Source: Spongiibacter marinus
Lineage (GTDB): Bacteria > Pseudomonadota > Gammaproteobacteria > Pseudomonadales > Spongiibacteraceae
Length of the DNA: 64,000 nucleotides
Assembly: GCF_016906995.1 (NCBI RefSeq)
Contig: NZ_JAFBBD010000004.1
Location: forward strand, 124,001 to 188,000
Direction: 5' to 3'
In this document: positions 53,791 through 63,279 of the stretch, piece after piece
How positions within the stretch are numbered: the stretch's first letter is position 1
How the letters are laid out: each line of letters starts with the position of its first letter
Notes under the pieces: generated by a model
Told to the model about the DNA's origin: nothing
Databases searched by the model: none
Seen by the model: only the letters and a program-made list of their open reading frames with translations
Translations under genes and position numbers: made by a program

Positions 53791-56205
53791 ATGACGTTAC
53801 GCACGCTGCTTTTCCCGTCGAGGAAGTCGCTCGGCTTACTCTTGCTCACCCTCATGCTCGCCGCCTGTGGTGGCTCGAGCAGCAACTCTTCTAGCAATAA
53901 CTCAGGAGGCAGCACTGACAGCGACCGCGACGGCATTGCCGACACCCGAGATCAGTGCCCCGCCACGCCCAGTAGCGAAATCGCCAACAGCAACGGCTGT
54001 TCTGCCTCGCAGTTGGATGACGACGGCGACGGCGTGAGCAACCAATCTGACAGTTGCCCGGCAACCCCAAGCAACACCGATGTCGATGCTCAGGGCTGCG
54101 CGATTACGGTTGAAGATGCTGACGGCGACGGGGTTGCAGATGCCAACGACAGCTGCCCAGCCACGCCAGCGGGAGAAAGCGTCGATACCAATGGCTGTTC
54201 CGCCTCACAGCTGGATGACGACAATGACGGCGTTAACAACAGCAGCGACAACTGCCCAAATACAGCGGCAGGCGTCACGGTGGATGCCAATGGCTGCAGT
54301 AATAGTCAAAACGGCGACAACGATGGCGACGGCGTTGGCAATGCCCAGGATCTCTGCCCACTGACACCGGCAGGTGCCAGCGTTGACCAAAATGGCTGCT
54401 CCGACGCGCAGCGCGACGACGATGGCGACGGTGTAAGCAATGGTCAAGACGACTGCCCGGCCACCCCGACAACGGAAACCGCCAATGTTCAGGGCTGCTC
54501 ACCCTCACAACTGGACGACGATAACGATGGCGTCAATAACGCCGACGACACCTGCCCCAATACCACTGCCGGCGCAACCGTCGACAGCGAGGGCTGCAGT
54601 AATGTGCAAAAAGATGACAACGACGGCGACGGAGTGCTCAATGGCAATGACCAGTGCCCCAATACCCCGCCAGGCACCGCTGTTGAAGCCGATGGCTGCC
54701 CACCAGCGACCATTACCGACGGCATCTCCTACGATGTAAACCTTGCATCGAATGTCGATGGCGAAAATATTGCGTTCACCCTGCACGAGCCCACATCGCT
54801 GTCTTCAGAGGAAAGCTATCCGCTGATTTTGCACAGCCATGGCTACTCTGGCAGCCGTCAGTCAAGCCGCCCCACCGGTGGCTTGCTGAAAGCCTTACTC
54901 GACGAAGGCTTTTACGTGCTGAGTCTGGATGAACGTGGCCACGGTGACTCCGGTGGCACCATCCGCATTTTGGACCCCGACCTGGAAGGCAAAGACTGGC
55001 TACAAGTGCTGGACTGGGCCGAAGAGAATCTGAGTCAGCTTGCCTATGCGGATAATGGCCCGACTCCCGCTACCGAGAAAGACAATCCGCTGATCGGCGC
55101 CATCGGAGGCTCCTACGGTGGCGGTTATCAATTAATGATCTACGCGATTGACCCAGAACACCGCCTGGACGCGATCGCCCCGGACATTACCTGGAACGAT
55201 CTGCGCTATTCCCTGTACCCAAACGATGTGTTTAAAACGTTTTGGGCAATCTTACTGTCGGCTGGCGGCAACCTGGCTGGCAATCAAGACCAGGAAGTCA
55301 ACGAAGGCCTTGCCATCGGCTTGGCAGCAAACACCCTGGCCGACGATAAGCTAGCGCTACTATACCGCCACAGCCCGGCCTCACACTGCGCCGGTGAGAA
55401 CGACACAACAGCCGACGGCAGCTTGCGGTCGATTGACGCGTTCATTACCCAGTCCCACATGGATACCCTGTTTAACTTTAATGATGCCTACCGAAACTAC
55501 CGCTGTTTGAGTGATCAGGGCGGCGATGTGCGCTTGTTCACCAAAGCCGCCGGCCACGGCATCGACAGTGGCGACGGTCAAAGTGTCTGCGGACGCTTAA
55601 ATACTACCGACACAACCGTGAGCTGGTTTCAAGAAAAGCTACAGTTTGTGCAAGGCGCGGCCGATGAGATTCCCGAGGTCTGCTTCAATTTAGGCAGTGA
55701 AGGCAATGATGGCATCGTACTCAACGATGTGCCCTACGGCGGAGACAACTTTGCCTTTAGCAGCCCGCTGCCGATCATTGCCCACGAAGCCAACCTGCTA
55801 CCCACTGAGATTGAGCTCTACACCGCCCAGGCGGACAATGAGGTAATCGCCGGCGTACCGACAATCAGCTTGAGCATGAGCATTGCCAATCAGCAAGCAG
55901 ATGCCCCACTGCTTGAGCCCATTGTGTTTGTCGGACTGGCCATTAGAGAATCCGGCGACAGCAACCCGCTTCAGGCGCCCACGCCGTTGATGAACCAGGT
56001 AACACCTTTCAGAGGCTTCGGCGATCACAATGTCGACTTGGTCGGGGTGATGAGCCGCATGCAAAGCGGCGACAAGCTGGTGCTGATGGTCTATGGCTCC
56101 TACCCCAGCCAGTACGCCACCTCAGCGTCTCCCCTACCCATTCCTGTGCAAATTAGCGGCTCGGTAGCGGTTCCACTGCTGGCACCGCAACAAACGGCGC
56201 CCTAA
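53791..56205 (+). CDS. Lipoprotein with eight thrombospondin type 3 repeats and an alpha/beta hydrolase domain
   Basis: An 804-residue surface or periplasmic lipoprotein. The signal ends in lipobox LMLAAC (lipid Cys26). A Ser/Asn linker leads to eight calcium-binding TSP3-like repeats (about 43-303), each with D-x-D-x-D-G-x-x-x-x-x-D then CP and GC. The C-terminal part is a CocE/acyl-hydrolase-like domain: YPLILHSHGYSGSRQSS, LSLDERGHGDSGG, nucleophile Ser441 in GGSYGGGYQ, and KAAGHGID for the base. Calcium-stiffened stalk plus enzyme is inferred. ATG 53791 is chosen by the lipobox. Divergent from the Rieske-like cluster and closed by its own terminator. Confidence 0.88.
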   Translation: MTLRTLLFPSRKSLGLLLLTLMLAACGGSSSNSSSNNSGGSTDSDRDGIADTRDQCPATPSSEIANSNGCSASQLDDDGDGVSNQSDSCPATPSNTDVDAQGCAITVEDADGDGVADANDSCPATPAGESVDTNGCSASQLDDDNDGVNNSSDNCPNTAAGVTVDANGCSNSQNGDNDGDGVGNAQDLCPLTPAGASVDQNGCSDAQRDDDGDGVSNGQDDCPATPTTETANVQGCSPSQLDDDNDGVNNADDTCPNTTAGATVDSEGCSNVQKDDNDGDGVLNGNDQCPNTPPGTAVEADGCPPATITDGISYDVNLASNVDGENIAFTLHEPTSLSSEESYPLILHSHGYSGSRQSSRPTGGLLKALLDEGFYVLSLDERGHGDSGGTIRILDPDLEGKDWLQVLDWAEENLSQLAYADNGPTPATEKDNPLIGAIGGSYGGGYQLMIYAIDPEHRLDAIAPDITWNDLRYSLYPNDVFKTFWAILLSAGGNLAGNQDQEVNEGLAIGLAANTLADDKLALLYRHSPASHCAGENDTTADGSLRSIDAFITQSHMDTLFNFNDAYRNYRCLSDQGGDVRLFTKAAGHGIDSGDGQSVCGRLNTTDTTVSWFQEKLQFVQGAADEIPEVCFNLGSEGNDGIVLNDVPYGGDNFAFSSPLPIIAHEANLLPTEIELYTAQADNEVIAGVPTISLSMSIANQQADAPLLEPIVFVGLAIRESGDSNPLQAPTPLMNQVTPFRGFGDHNVDLVGVMSRMQSGDKLVLMVYGSYPSQYATSASPLPIPVQISGSVAVPLLAPQQTAP
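53917..54699 (+). repeat. TSP3-repeat coding array
   Basis: About 783 bp encoding eight imperfect units of about 31-35 codons. DNA identity between units is partial, with recurring GACGACGGCGACGGCG-type stretches, so they are old protein repeats rather than fresh tandem duplications. Confidence 0.8.
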
Positions 56206-56212
56206 GCCGCTT

Positions 56213-56243
56213 GCCCACCAGCACCGCTGGTGGGCGCTTTCTT
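56213..56243 (+). terminator. Terminator of the calcium-repeat lipoprotein gene
   Basis: GCCCACCAGC (56213-56222) pairs perfectly with GCTGGTGGGC (56226-56235) around ACC, followed by GCTTTCTT. Confidence 0.85.
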
Positions 56244-56324
56244 CCATATCAGCTGTTGTTACCCGCCTCTCAAGACCATGTTAAGCCGCCTTGCTTGATG
56301 CCACTAACGAGCGACATCAGCCAA

Positions 56325-56350
56325 TAAAAAAGGCCGGCAGAGCCGACCTT
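56325..56350 (-). terminator. Terminator of the second TonB-receptor gene
   Basis: On the minus strand AAGGTCGGC pairs with GCCGGCCTT (one wobble) around a 3-nt loop and runs into TTTTAT. It begins 42 bp after the receptor stop. The stem shares AAAAAAGGCCGGCA with the terminator at 12622. Confidence 0.88.
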
Positions 56351-56392
56351 CATGCGGGAAAAACAAAATGGTGTTCACCTAACCGAAGGCGA

Positions 56393-58858
56393 TTAGCCTC
56401 CCCAGTTGTAGATCAAATCCAGACCGTAGCTGCGCGGCTCACCAAACATTACTGAGCGGCCCGCCTGCGGTAAATTGTGAACGTTGTTAACGCTGTATTC
56501 CTCGTCGAGCACATTTTTGCTCCACACTGCTACATCCAACACGCCGTCAAATACCGGCAACTGATACCAACCCAGGCGCGCATTCAGTACGGCAAAGTCG
56601 TCCTGACGGTCAGCCTGGAAGGTCGCGAATTCCTTTCGTCCACCGCCATTGCGTTCATCAGTAAATGAGTAGGTGGCATTGAAGGCAATATTGCCCCTGT
56701 CCAAGCTACTCCACAGCGTCCAATCAAGCATCGCCGTGTAGGCGTGTCGCGGCGCCGAATCAAACACGAAGCCATCGTCGATATCGCCAGATAGCGGATT
56801 GCGGCTGGGCGCAATTTCCGCATCTAAGTAGGCATAGTTGAGCACGAGCATAAGGTGCTCTGTCGCCAGCCAGGTCGTGTCCATCTCAAAACCTTTGAGT
56901 GTGGACTCGCCGGCATTGGCTACGGTGGTGTCGCTGGTGGTATTGGGCACACTAAAGTTCAACTGCTGATCGACAAAATCCTGCTGAAAAATATCGGCAT
57001 TCACCTGTAAGCGATTGCTAAGTAAACGCGACTTCATCCCCAGCTCGTAGGCGGTCACCTTCTCTTCATCAAAGCCGTCGATATAACGCTGAGCGCCCTC
57101 TTCGGTAACCTGCTCGCGGGTATTGAAGCCACCGCTTTTGTAGGCTTCATTGACCTTAAAGTAGAGGTTGATATCGTCGCTCAGCTCATACTCGGCGATG
57201 AAGCTAAAGGAGTCGTCTTTAAAGTCTTTATCGCCGCGCACATCATAAAAGACATCAGACAACTGGGTGGCAATGTCGTTGTTGTCGCGGTCGGTGTTAT
57301 CCAAATCGCCCGGCACAACCACAAAACTGATCTGGCGGCGCAGCGCGGCAGACTTTCGGTTGTCTTCGGAATGGCGCGCACCAAAGGTCAGGCTGAGGCG
57401 GTCGTCCAGCACCGGTGGCTGCCAGGTAAACTGTGCAAACATTGCCATTGCGGTGTTTTCGATATCAAAACGCGCCTCGGTGAGCACCTCAATACGGTTG
57501 CCGGTGTTGTTGCCATCGACAGTGCTGCCCAAGGGTGCAGACAGCAGGTGCCCTATTTTGCCCGCGCCCTGGGTAGCCGTTTCTTCAAAGTAATAGAGCC
57601 CGGTGATGTAAGACAGACGCCCCGCAAACGCACTGCCGGATAACTGCAATTCGTGAGAGAACTGATCCTGATCGATCAATGGATGAACTGCCCCGTACTG
57701 CTCACTGCGGCCAACACAGGGACTACACACTGCCGAATCACCGGGTATTGCCGCGACGGGAAAACTGAACACCGGGCTATTATCTAAGCGATAGCCATCG
57801 CTGCGCGCGCCAGTTGCCAATATGGTTGGCGTGTTGTCGTAGAGCTCGCGCTGGGCATAGATGTATTTCGCCGCCAGTGTTTCGCTAATCTGCCAGTCGA
57901 CCGACAGTTGATGGCCGGAAATTTCGCTGTCGGCCTCTTCCATAGGGATAGCCGAGTGTATTCGGTCAGGGCGGTTGCCCGAGGAATTAAAGTTGTAAAA
58001 CTGCCGCGCCCCCGAGTTAATTAAATTGGTGAAGGCGATGCCCTGATTGACCTCTGGATTGGGAATGGGGTCGGAAGGCCGGATATGGGAGTAGACCATA
58101 TTGGTGTTTGTCACCTCAGCCAGGTCATAGGCGTAATCGATATGGACGCTATCTGAAACATCCCAGGCGAAATCAATGCGGTAACCCATCGTATCGGAAT
58201 CACCAAAGTCACCACCTGCGCCGGTGTTTTCAATATAGCCGTCTACCTGCTTGGTGAAGTAGGCAAACTTGGCCGCAGCGCCCTGCCAGAGCGGCGTATT
58301 CAGCATGGTTTTACTACTGAAGAGATTGCGGTCGCCAAGGGTAAATGCCTGCTTGAACTGCGCCGCATCGACATTGGGGCGGCGAGTAATCAGATTAACG
58401 GCGCCGCCGGTGGAATTGCGGCCATAGAGCGTACCCTGCGGTCCGCGCAAAACCTCAATTCGCGTTAGATCTGCAAGGTCAGTAGCTAGAGCCGCAGAAC
58501 GGGCGATATAAGCGCCATCGACATACACGCCTACTGGCGGATCCTGGGTGATCTGGGCATCGATCAGGCCAATACCGCGAATATAGATACGCAGAGTGGT
58601 GGTATTGATCGGAAACGGCTGGATGGTCATTGCCGGCACGTTGTTGGCAAGATCGCCCACGCCGCCAATGCCTTCGCGCTCCAGTGCCTCTTCACCAAAG
58701 GCATCCAGCGCGATTGGCGTGTCCTGCAAACTCTCCGCTTTTTTCTGCGCGGTCACCACCACTTCTTCCAAGGCTGGCTGCGCACCCGCTGAACCTGCCA
58801 CCCCGAGCGAGGCAATAAGCAGGCCACTGGCCCACCGCCGACAACTGCACTTCATCAT
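56393..58858 (-). CDS. TonB-dependent outer-membrane receptor
   Basis: An 821-residue receptor. Signal SGLLIASLGVAGSAGA is followed by LEEVVVTAQKKAESLQDTPIAL (TonB-box region), the plug with IRGIGLIDAQITQDPPVGVYVDGAYIARS and RIEVLRGPQGTLYGRNSTGGAVN, and the barrel ending YGLDLIYNWGG. TAGGAAG lies before the ATG pair. The family contains many catabolic-substrate receptors of marine bacteria. It lies between the calcium-repeat lipoprotein and the sterol-desaturase-like gene. The ligand is unknown, and no Fur box precedes it. Confidence 0.93.
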   Translation of the reverse strand: MMKCSCRRWASGLLIASLGVAGSAGAQPALEEVVVTAQKKAESLQDTPIALDAFGEEALEREGIGGVGDLANNVPAMTIQPFPINTTTLRIYIRGIGLIDAQITQDPPVGVYVDGAYIARSAALATDLADLTRIEVLRGPQGTLYGRNSTGGAVNLITRRPNVDAAQFKQAFTLGDRNLFSSKTMLNTPLWQGAAAKFAYFTKQVDGYIENTGAGGDFGDSDTMGYRIDFAWDVSDSVHIDYAYDLAEVTNTNMVYSHIRPSDPIPNPEVNQGIAFTNLINSGARQFYNFNSSGNRPDRIHSAIPMEEADSEISGHQLSVDWQISETLAAKYIYAQRELYDNTPTILATGARSDGYRLDNSPVFSFPVAAIPGDSAVCSPCVGRSEQYGAVHPLIDQDQFSHELQLSGSAFAGRLSYITGLYYFEETATQGAGKIGHLLSAPLGSTVDGNNTGNRIEVLTEARFDIENTAMAMFAQFTWQPPVLDDRLSLTFGARHSEDNRKSAALRRQISFVVVPGDLDNTDRDNNDIATQLSDVFYDVRGDKDFKDDSFSFIAEYELSDDINLYFKVNEAYKSGGFNTREQVTEEGAQRYIDGFDEEKVTAYELGMKSRLLSNRLQVNADIFQQDFVDQQLNFSVPNTTSDTTVANAGESTLKGFEMDTTWLATEHLMLVLNYAYLDAEIAPSRNPLSGDIDDGFVFDSAPRHAYTAMLDWTLWSSLDRGNIAFNATYSFTDERNGGGRKEFATFQADRQDDFAVLNARLGWYQLPVFDGVLDVAVWSKNVLDEEYSVNNVHNLPQAGRSVMFGEPRSYGLDLIYNWGG

Positions 58859-58879
58859 CGCATCACTTCCTACGTTTTC

Positions 58880-58891
58880 ATTATTGTTATG
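58880..58891 (-). promoter_or_regulatory. Leader motif shared by both TonB-receptor genes (copy 2)
   Basis: CATAACAATAAT on the minus strand, 21 nt before the receptor ATG at 58858, identical to 40063-40074. Confidence 0.45.
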
Positions 58892-58984
58892 CCGTTAAGT
58901 CAAGTGTCTTAATCATAGCGCAGACTCTCGCACTACGACACATCATAATGAATCAGATTAGTAGGCATTTGCGGCCACGCGATA

Positions 58985-59016
58985 CAAAAACGCCGCGGGC
59001 TTTTCAGCACGCGGCG
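58985..59016 (-). terminator. Terminator of the sterol-desaturase-like gene
   Basis: On the minus strand CGCCGCG (59016-59010) pairs with CGCGGCG (58997-58991) and is followed by TTTTTG. It lies about 20 bp after the stop. Confidence 0.85.
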
Positions 59017-59035
59017 CCGGCGGCCAATATAGGCG

Positions 59036-59941
59036 TTACGACTGGGGGCGGTCCCACTTGGGCGGCAGCACCAACTGTTTGATCCCGTCTTTTACCGTAT
59101 CGGCAGCGAATACGTCCCGCCACATATCGTTAAACTCGTGGAAGTTGAGCGTGATGATATTGTGAGAGTGGATCTGGTCGACAATGCCATATTCAACCGG
59201 GTTATCGTCCTGCTCTTCGGTGTACGTGCCGAACATACGGTCAAAAATAATCAGCACACCGCCGTAGTTGCGATCGATATATTCGGGGTTGCGGCCGTGA
59301 TGAACGCGGTGGGCGCTGGGCGTGTTAAACCAAAACTCAAGCCAGGGGTGAAGTTTGCCAATCGCCTCGGTATGAATGAAATACTGGTAAAACAAGTTCA
59401 CCGCGTACAGGGTAAACACAACGCCAGGGTGCACACCTAACAGCACCATCGGCATGAAGAACAACCACCAGCCAGTCACTGAGTACAGCAGGCTTTGGCG
59501 CATTGCCGTCGTCATATTCATGGTTTCGCTGGAGTGATGGACAACATGCGCACTCCAAAACCAGCGAATGCGATGGCTGGCGCGGTGGAACCAGTAGTAA
59601 CAAAACTCCATCAGCACGAACAAGGGCACAACCGTCCACGCATTCACCGGAATATCAAATACGCGGAACTGATAGATCCAATTAATCACCGCCCCGGTGA
59701 TGGCGATGTGCAGCAGCAACTCAAAAACCTGGTAGCTTCCACCCAAACCGAGATTGGTGAGAATCTCCCGCCATTCAAACTGCGACCACATTCGGTGGCC
59801 AGACCCTTTGGCCTTGCGCACATAGAGCTCGACGATAAATGCCACAATAAAGATTGGCGTTGCCGCCATCAACACGACTTGCTTCCAATCTACATGGGCG
59901 CCGAAAATTGCCTGAACCTGGCTGATCACATCATTCAACAT
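59036..59941 (-). CDS. Sterol desaturase / fatty acid hydroxylase family membrane protein
   Basis: A 301-residue integral membrane di-iron enzyme. The eight-His set is visible: HRASH (HxxxH), HVVHH (HxxHH) and HRVHH (HxxHH), with an extra His in HTEAIGKLHPWLEFWFNTPSAHRVHH. At least four membrane helices surround them. The chosen ATG 59941 has GGAG upstream; frames open to 60043 run into the divergent regulator. Possible reactions are hydroxylation or desaturation of sterols, hopanoid-like or alkyl lipids. The AraC gene starts about 100 bp away in the opposite direction and is likely its regulator. Confidence 0.9.
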   Translation of the reverse strand: MLNDVISQVQAIFGAHVDWKQVVLMAATPIFIVAFIVELYVRKAKGSGHRMWSQFEWREILTNLGLGGSYQVFELLLHIAITGAVINWIYQFRVFDIPVNAWTVVPLFVLMEFCYYWFHRASHRIRWFWSAHVVHHSSETMNMTTAMRQSLLYSVTGWWLFFMPMVLLGVHPGVVFTLYAVNLFYQYFIHTEAIGKLHPWLEFWFNTPSAHRVHHGRNPEYIDRNYGGVLIIFDRMFGTYTEEQDDNPVEYGIVDQIHSHNIITLNFHEFNDMWRDVFAADTVKDGIKQLVLPPKWDRPQS

Positions 59942-60042
59942 AGGGGCTCCGTTTTTTGTCGCTATTATTCCCGCTGCCGAGGCATTATGATTGACGCCAC
60001 ACGACATGTATTTGACCATTTCGGACATGTTAAGGTGCCGCA

Positions 60043-61056
60043 ATGCCCCAAACTCGACTTCAAAACGCCGTGGTGCCCCACACCTATGTTCAATTGCTCT
60101 ATGAGCATTTGGCCGAACACCGGATTGATGCGCAGCAGCTACTCGGTGAACCCGCGCCGCAGGGCATGGGCCGCTTTCCGGTATTGCGCTGGCGCGACTA
60201 CCTGCAACGCGCGTCAGCCGCTCTCGATGACCCGCTGCTAGGCCTGCACCTGGGACAACGTATTACCCCCCGCCACCTGGGAATCCTCGGTTATGTACTG
60301 CTGGCCTGTGGCAGTGTTGCCGGCGCGCTGCAACGCCTGGAGCGCTACCACCAATTGATCTACGACGTGAATCCCATGCAACGCGTGGACTGCGGTGACT
60401 ACATTGACTTGTGTTGGAGTGCCGAGAATGGCAGGCCCGGTGCTCTGGTCGACGAAACCGCCATTGCGGCCCTGCTGCAGTTTTGCCGGGACATCACCAA
60501 TCAGCCAGACGCTGCGCCGCTAAAGGTCGAGTTTATTAACCCCGCCCCCGCAAATGTGCAGCCATACCAGCAGTGGTTTGCCTGCCCGGTGAGTTTCGGC
60601 CACAGCCAAACGCGGGTGAGTATCTCGCTGGACCTGCTCAGTACCCCGCTGCGCACCGCCGACCCTGCTCTGATCGAGGTGCTGGAGGGCCAGGCGCGGA
60701 AACTCTTAAACAGTCTTGAAGCACCGCAGGGCCAGGAGCTGGCAAATATCGTCAGACAGCGTTTAGTCAGCCAACTGCGTCAGGGGCCACCCAGCGCCGA
60801 ACGCATCGCCGATACCCTGCATGTCTCGGTGCGCCACCTCCACCGAAAACTTGCCGCAGAAGGCTGCAACTTTCGACAGCTTCTTCAACAGACCCGCCAG
60901 CAACTGGCCGAAGATTATCTGGCCGACCCACGGCTGCAGCTCGGTGAAGTGGCGGCGCTACTGGGATTTTCAGAGCAGAGTGCCTTTAGTCGCGCCTTTA
61001 AAAACTGGACGCAGCTCACGCCGGCGCAATACCGCCACCAGCAGCTTGATCGTTAG
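60043..61056 (+). CDS. AraC-family regulator, divergent from the sterol desaturase gene
   Basis: A 337-residue regulator with an AraC-type ligand domain (LGLHLGQRITPRHLGILGYVLLACGSVAGAL) and the C-terminal HTH pair DTLHVSVRHLHRKLAAEGCNFRQLL and LQLGEVAALLGFSEQSAFSRAFKNWTQLTPAQYR. The same subfamily as the regulator at 16259; both are OruR-like. The stop overlaps that of the TRIC-like gene by 4 nt. Confidence 0.9.
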   Translation: MPQTRLQNAVVPHTYVQLLYEHLAEHRIDAQQLLGEPAPQGMGRFPVLRWRDYLQRASAALDDPLLGLHLGQRITPRHLGILGYVLLACGSVAGALQRLERYHQLIYDVNPMQRVDCGDYIDLCWSAENGRPGALVDETAIAALLQFCRDITNQPDAAPLKVEFINPAPANVQPYQQWFACPVSFGHSQTRVSISLDLLSTPLRTADPALIEVLEGQARKLLNSLEAPQGQELANIVRQRLVSQLRQGPPSAERIADTLHVSVRHLHRKLAAEGCNFRQLLQQTRQQLAEDYLADPRLQLGEVAALLGFSEQSAFSRAFKNWTQLTPAQYRHQQLDR

Positions 61057-61670
61057 GGCTTGCTCAGCAGGAAGCGCGGCAGCGACAGACCAAAAAACAC
61101 GCCTGTTAGGCGCAGTACAAGTATGGTGGCCATGGCCAAAAACAGCGCAACGCTGCCCGCAACGCCTAACCCCTGCAAAACAAGGAACAGCGCGCCACCG
61201 GCGATCGCCGCGGTTGCGTAGATTTCCCGCTGAAATATCAGCGGGATTTCATTGCATAACACGTCGCGAAGAATACCGCCGGCAACCCCTGTCATCAGGC
61301 CCATCAACAAGGCGATATCAGCGCTGTGACCCAGTGACTGCGCTTTTTGCAAGCCTGCCAAGGTGAAGAAGGCCAGCCCGATCGCATCGCACACCTCCAG
61401 CGTGCGCAGCGGTATCCTCACAAATCTCGCCAGCACAAAAACCACCATCGCCGCGCTAATGCCCACATAGAGATAGGCGGGGTTAGCCACCCATATCACA
61501 GGGTGCGCACCAAGGATCACATCGCGCAGCGTGCCGCCGCCCAGGCAGGCGATCAGGGCCACAACCAGTACGCCGAATATATCCAGCTGCTTGTGGCCGG
61601 CGGTCAGCGCACCCGACATCGCAAACACCGCGATACCAAAAAAATCGAGAAACACGATTACTGAAGACAT
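61053..61670 (-). CDS. TRIC/UPF0126 (YicG-like) membrane protein
   Basis: A 205-residue protein with seven hydrophobic segments and two repeats of the glycine-rich TRIC-type motif: ALIACLGGGTLRDVILGAHPVIWV and LMTGVAGGILRDVLCNEIPLIF. Prokaryotic members form trimeric cation channels, and some are annotated as glycine transporters. The physiological substrate here is unknown. Convergent with the AraC gene. Confidence 0.87.
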   Translation of the reverse strand: MSSVIVFLDFFGIAVFAMSGALTAGHKQLDIFGVLVVALIACLGGGTLRDVILGAHPVIWVANPAYLYVGISAAMVVFVLARFVRIPLRTLEVCDAIGLAFFTLAGLQKAQSLGHSADIALLMGLMTGVAGGILRDVLCNEIPLIFQREIYATAAIAGGALFLVLQGLGVAGSVALFLAMATILVLRLTGVFFGLSLPRFLLSKP

Positions 61671-61714
61671 TTATCCTCCACCGCAAGATTGCCCTGCACC
61701 GCTACCCGGTGTCC

Positions 61715-63067
61715 TTACACCACACCCTGCTCGATCATCGCATCAGCGACGCGGCGAAAGCCCGCAATATTTGCCCCCACAACCAAGTTCTCCGGCTCGC
61801 CAAATTCCTTCGCTGCCGCACTACAGCGGGCATAAATATCCGCCATCACTCGCTGCAGTCGATCGTCCACTTGTTCAAAAGTCCAACGGCGCATACTGGC
61901 ATTCTGGCTCATCTCAAACTGACTGACGCTCACACCACCGGCATTGGCAGCTTTACCCGGGCCGTAGAGGATTTCCTCACGCATCAATAACTCCGCCGCC
62001 GCGGGCTCGCAAGGCATATTGGCCCCCTCGCAGACGCACAGGCAACCGTTAGCCAATAGCGCCTGGGCATCGGCCGCCGTCAATTCGTTCTGCGTTGCAC
62101 AGGGAAAGGCGACCTCGCCCTCCATTCGCCATACCGCGTGACCGTCTTCGGGGTAATCATCAATCGGCGTGAATTCGGCTTTGGGAAACTCGTGCAGGTA
62201 GGCCTCAAGGGACTCCCGCCGCTCCAATTTGATCTGTTTCAAAATTTCCACATCGATGCCGTGAGCGTCGTACAAAGTGCCCGTGGAATCGGAGCAGCTC
62301 ACTGGACGGGCGCCAATCTGGCGGAGTTTTTCAATGGTGTGAATCGCCACGTTGCCCGCACCGGAAACTAAACAGGTTTTCCCTTCCAGGCTCTCGTCGT
62401 GGGCCTTCATCATCGTTTGCGCAAAATACACACAGCCATAACCGGTGGCCTCGCGCCGTCCCAACGAGCCTCCCCACAGGGTCCCCTTGCCAGTAAGCAC
62501 ACCCTCGTAGCGACCTGTCAGCCGCTTGTACTGACCAAACATATAGCCAATTTCACGCGCACCAACGCCAATATCCCCCGCGGGAACGTCGGTGTGAGGG
62601 CCGATATGGCGGTATAACTCCGTCATAAACGACTGGCAAAATCGCATGATCTCGCGATCCGAGCGGCCCTTGGGGTTAAAATTCGCGCCCCCTTTGCCCC
62701 CGCCAATTTCCAGGCCCGTCAGGGCATTTTTAAATATCTGCTCAAAGCCGAGGAATTTGATAATCCCTGCATTGACCGACGGGTGAAAGCGCAAGCCGCC
62801 TTTGTAGGGCCCCAGCGCCGAGTTGAATTCAATGCGATACCCCTTGTTTACCTGCACGCAGCCAGCGTCGTCGACCCAGGGCACCCGGAACATAATTTGT
62901 CTTTCTGGCTCGACCATCCGCTCGATAATGCTGTGTTCAGTGTAGCGACGCTCCTTCTCCAACAACGGCTCCAGCGACTCCAACACCTCCTCGACGGCCT
63001 GGTAGAACTCCGACTGTGCTGGACTACTGCTCATCAGTCCGTTGATGGTGTTTTCAATTACTGTCAT
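61715..63067 (-). CDS. gdhA: NADP-specific glutamate dehydrogenase
   Basis: Assimilates ammonia by reductive amination of 2-oxoglutarate. The 450-residue protein matches E. coli GdhA (447 aa): NKGYRIEFNSALGPYKGGLRFHP, LEIGGGKGGANFNPKGRSD (substrate-binding Lys), DVPAGDIGVGAREIGYMFGQYK, and the coenzyme loop VSGAGNVAIHTIEKL. ATG 63067 has GAGGA upstream; a Met 7 codons earlier is possible. The region between it and acnA (about 210 bp) should hold both promoters, but none was firmly located. Confidence 0.95.
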   Translation of the reverse strand: MTVIENTINGLMSSSPAQSEFYQAVEEVLESLEPLLEKERRYTEHSIIERMVEPERQIMFRVPWVDDAGCVQVNKGYRIEFNSALGPYKGGLRFHPSVNAGIIKFLGFEQIFKNALTGLEIGGGKGGANFNPKGRSDREIMRFCQSFMTELYRHIGPHTDVPAGDIGVGAREIGYMFGQYKRLTGRYEGVLTGKGTLWGGSLGRREATGYGCVYFAQTMMKAHDESLEGKTCLVSGAGNVAIHTIEKLRQIGARPVSCSDSTGTLYDAHGIDVEILKQIKLERRESLEAYLHEFPKAEFTPIDDYPEDGHAVWRMEGEVAFPCATQNELTAADAQALLANGCLCVCEGANMPCEPAAAELLMREEILYGPGKAANAGGVSVSQFEMSQNASMRRWTFEQVDDRLQRVMADIYARCSAAAKEFGEPENLVVGANIAGFRRVADAMIEQGVV

Positions 63068-63279
63068 AGCATCCTCGCCGCTTTTCATTACAACGCCCCA
63101 TAACAGGGCAAAACGTCTGCAAGCTTACACCTTCGCCCCCGCCGTCGCGACCTGAAAAACGCGATGCTTTAGTGGCGGCGCGGCAAGGTAAGCCGCTTTC
63201 ATCCACGCAACCTTGTGCTAGGGTTGTAGTCAAAGCCATTAGGCCTGCACTGGCGTTATCACACGATTGAGGGGCGGTT

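Noticed and set aside
53917-54699. Repeat array that might be CRISPR-like or a recent tandem duplication
   Set aside because: The units are in frame and encode D-x-D-x-D-G calcium repeats; DNA identity is partial and spacing is not repeat-spacer-like.
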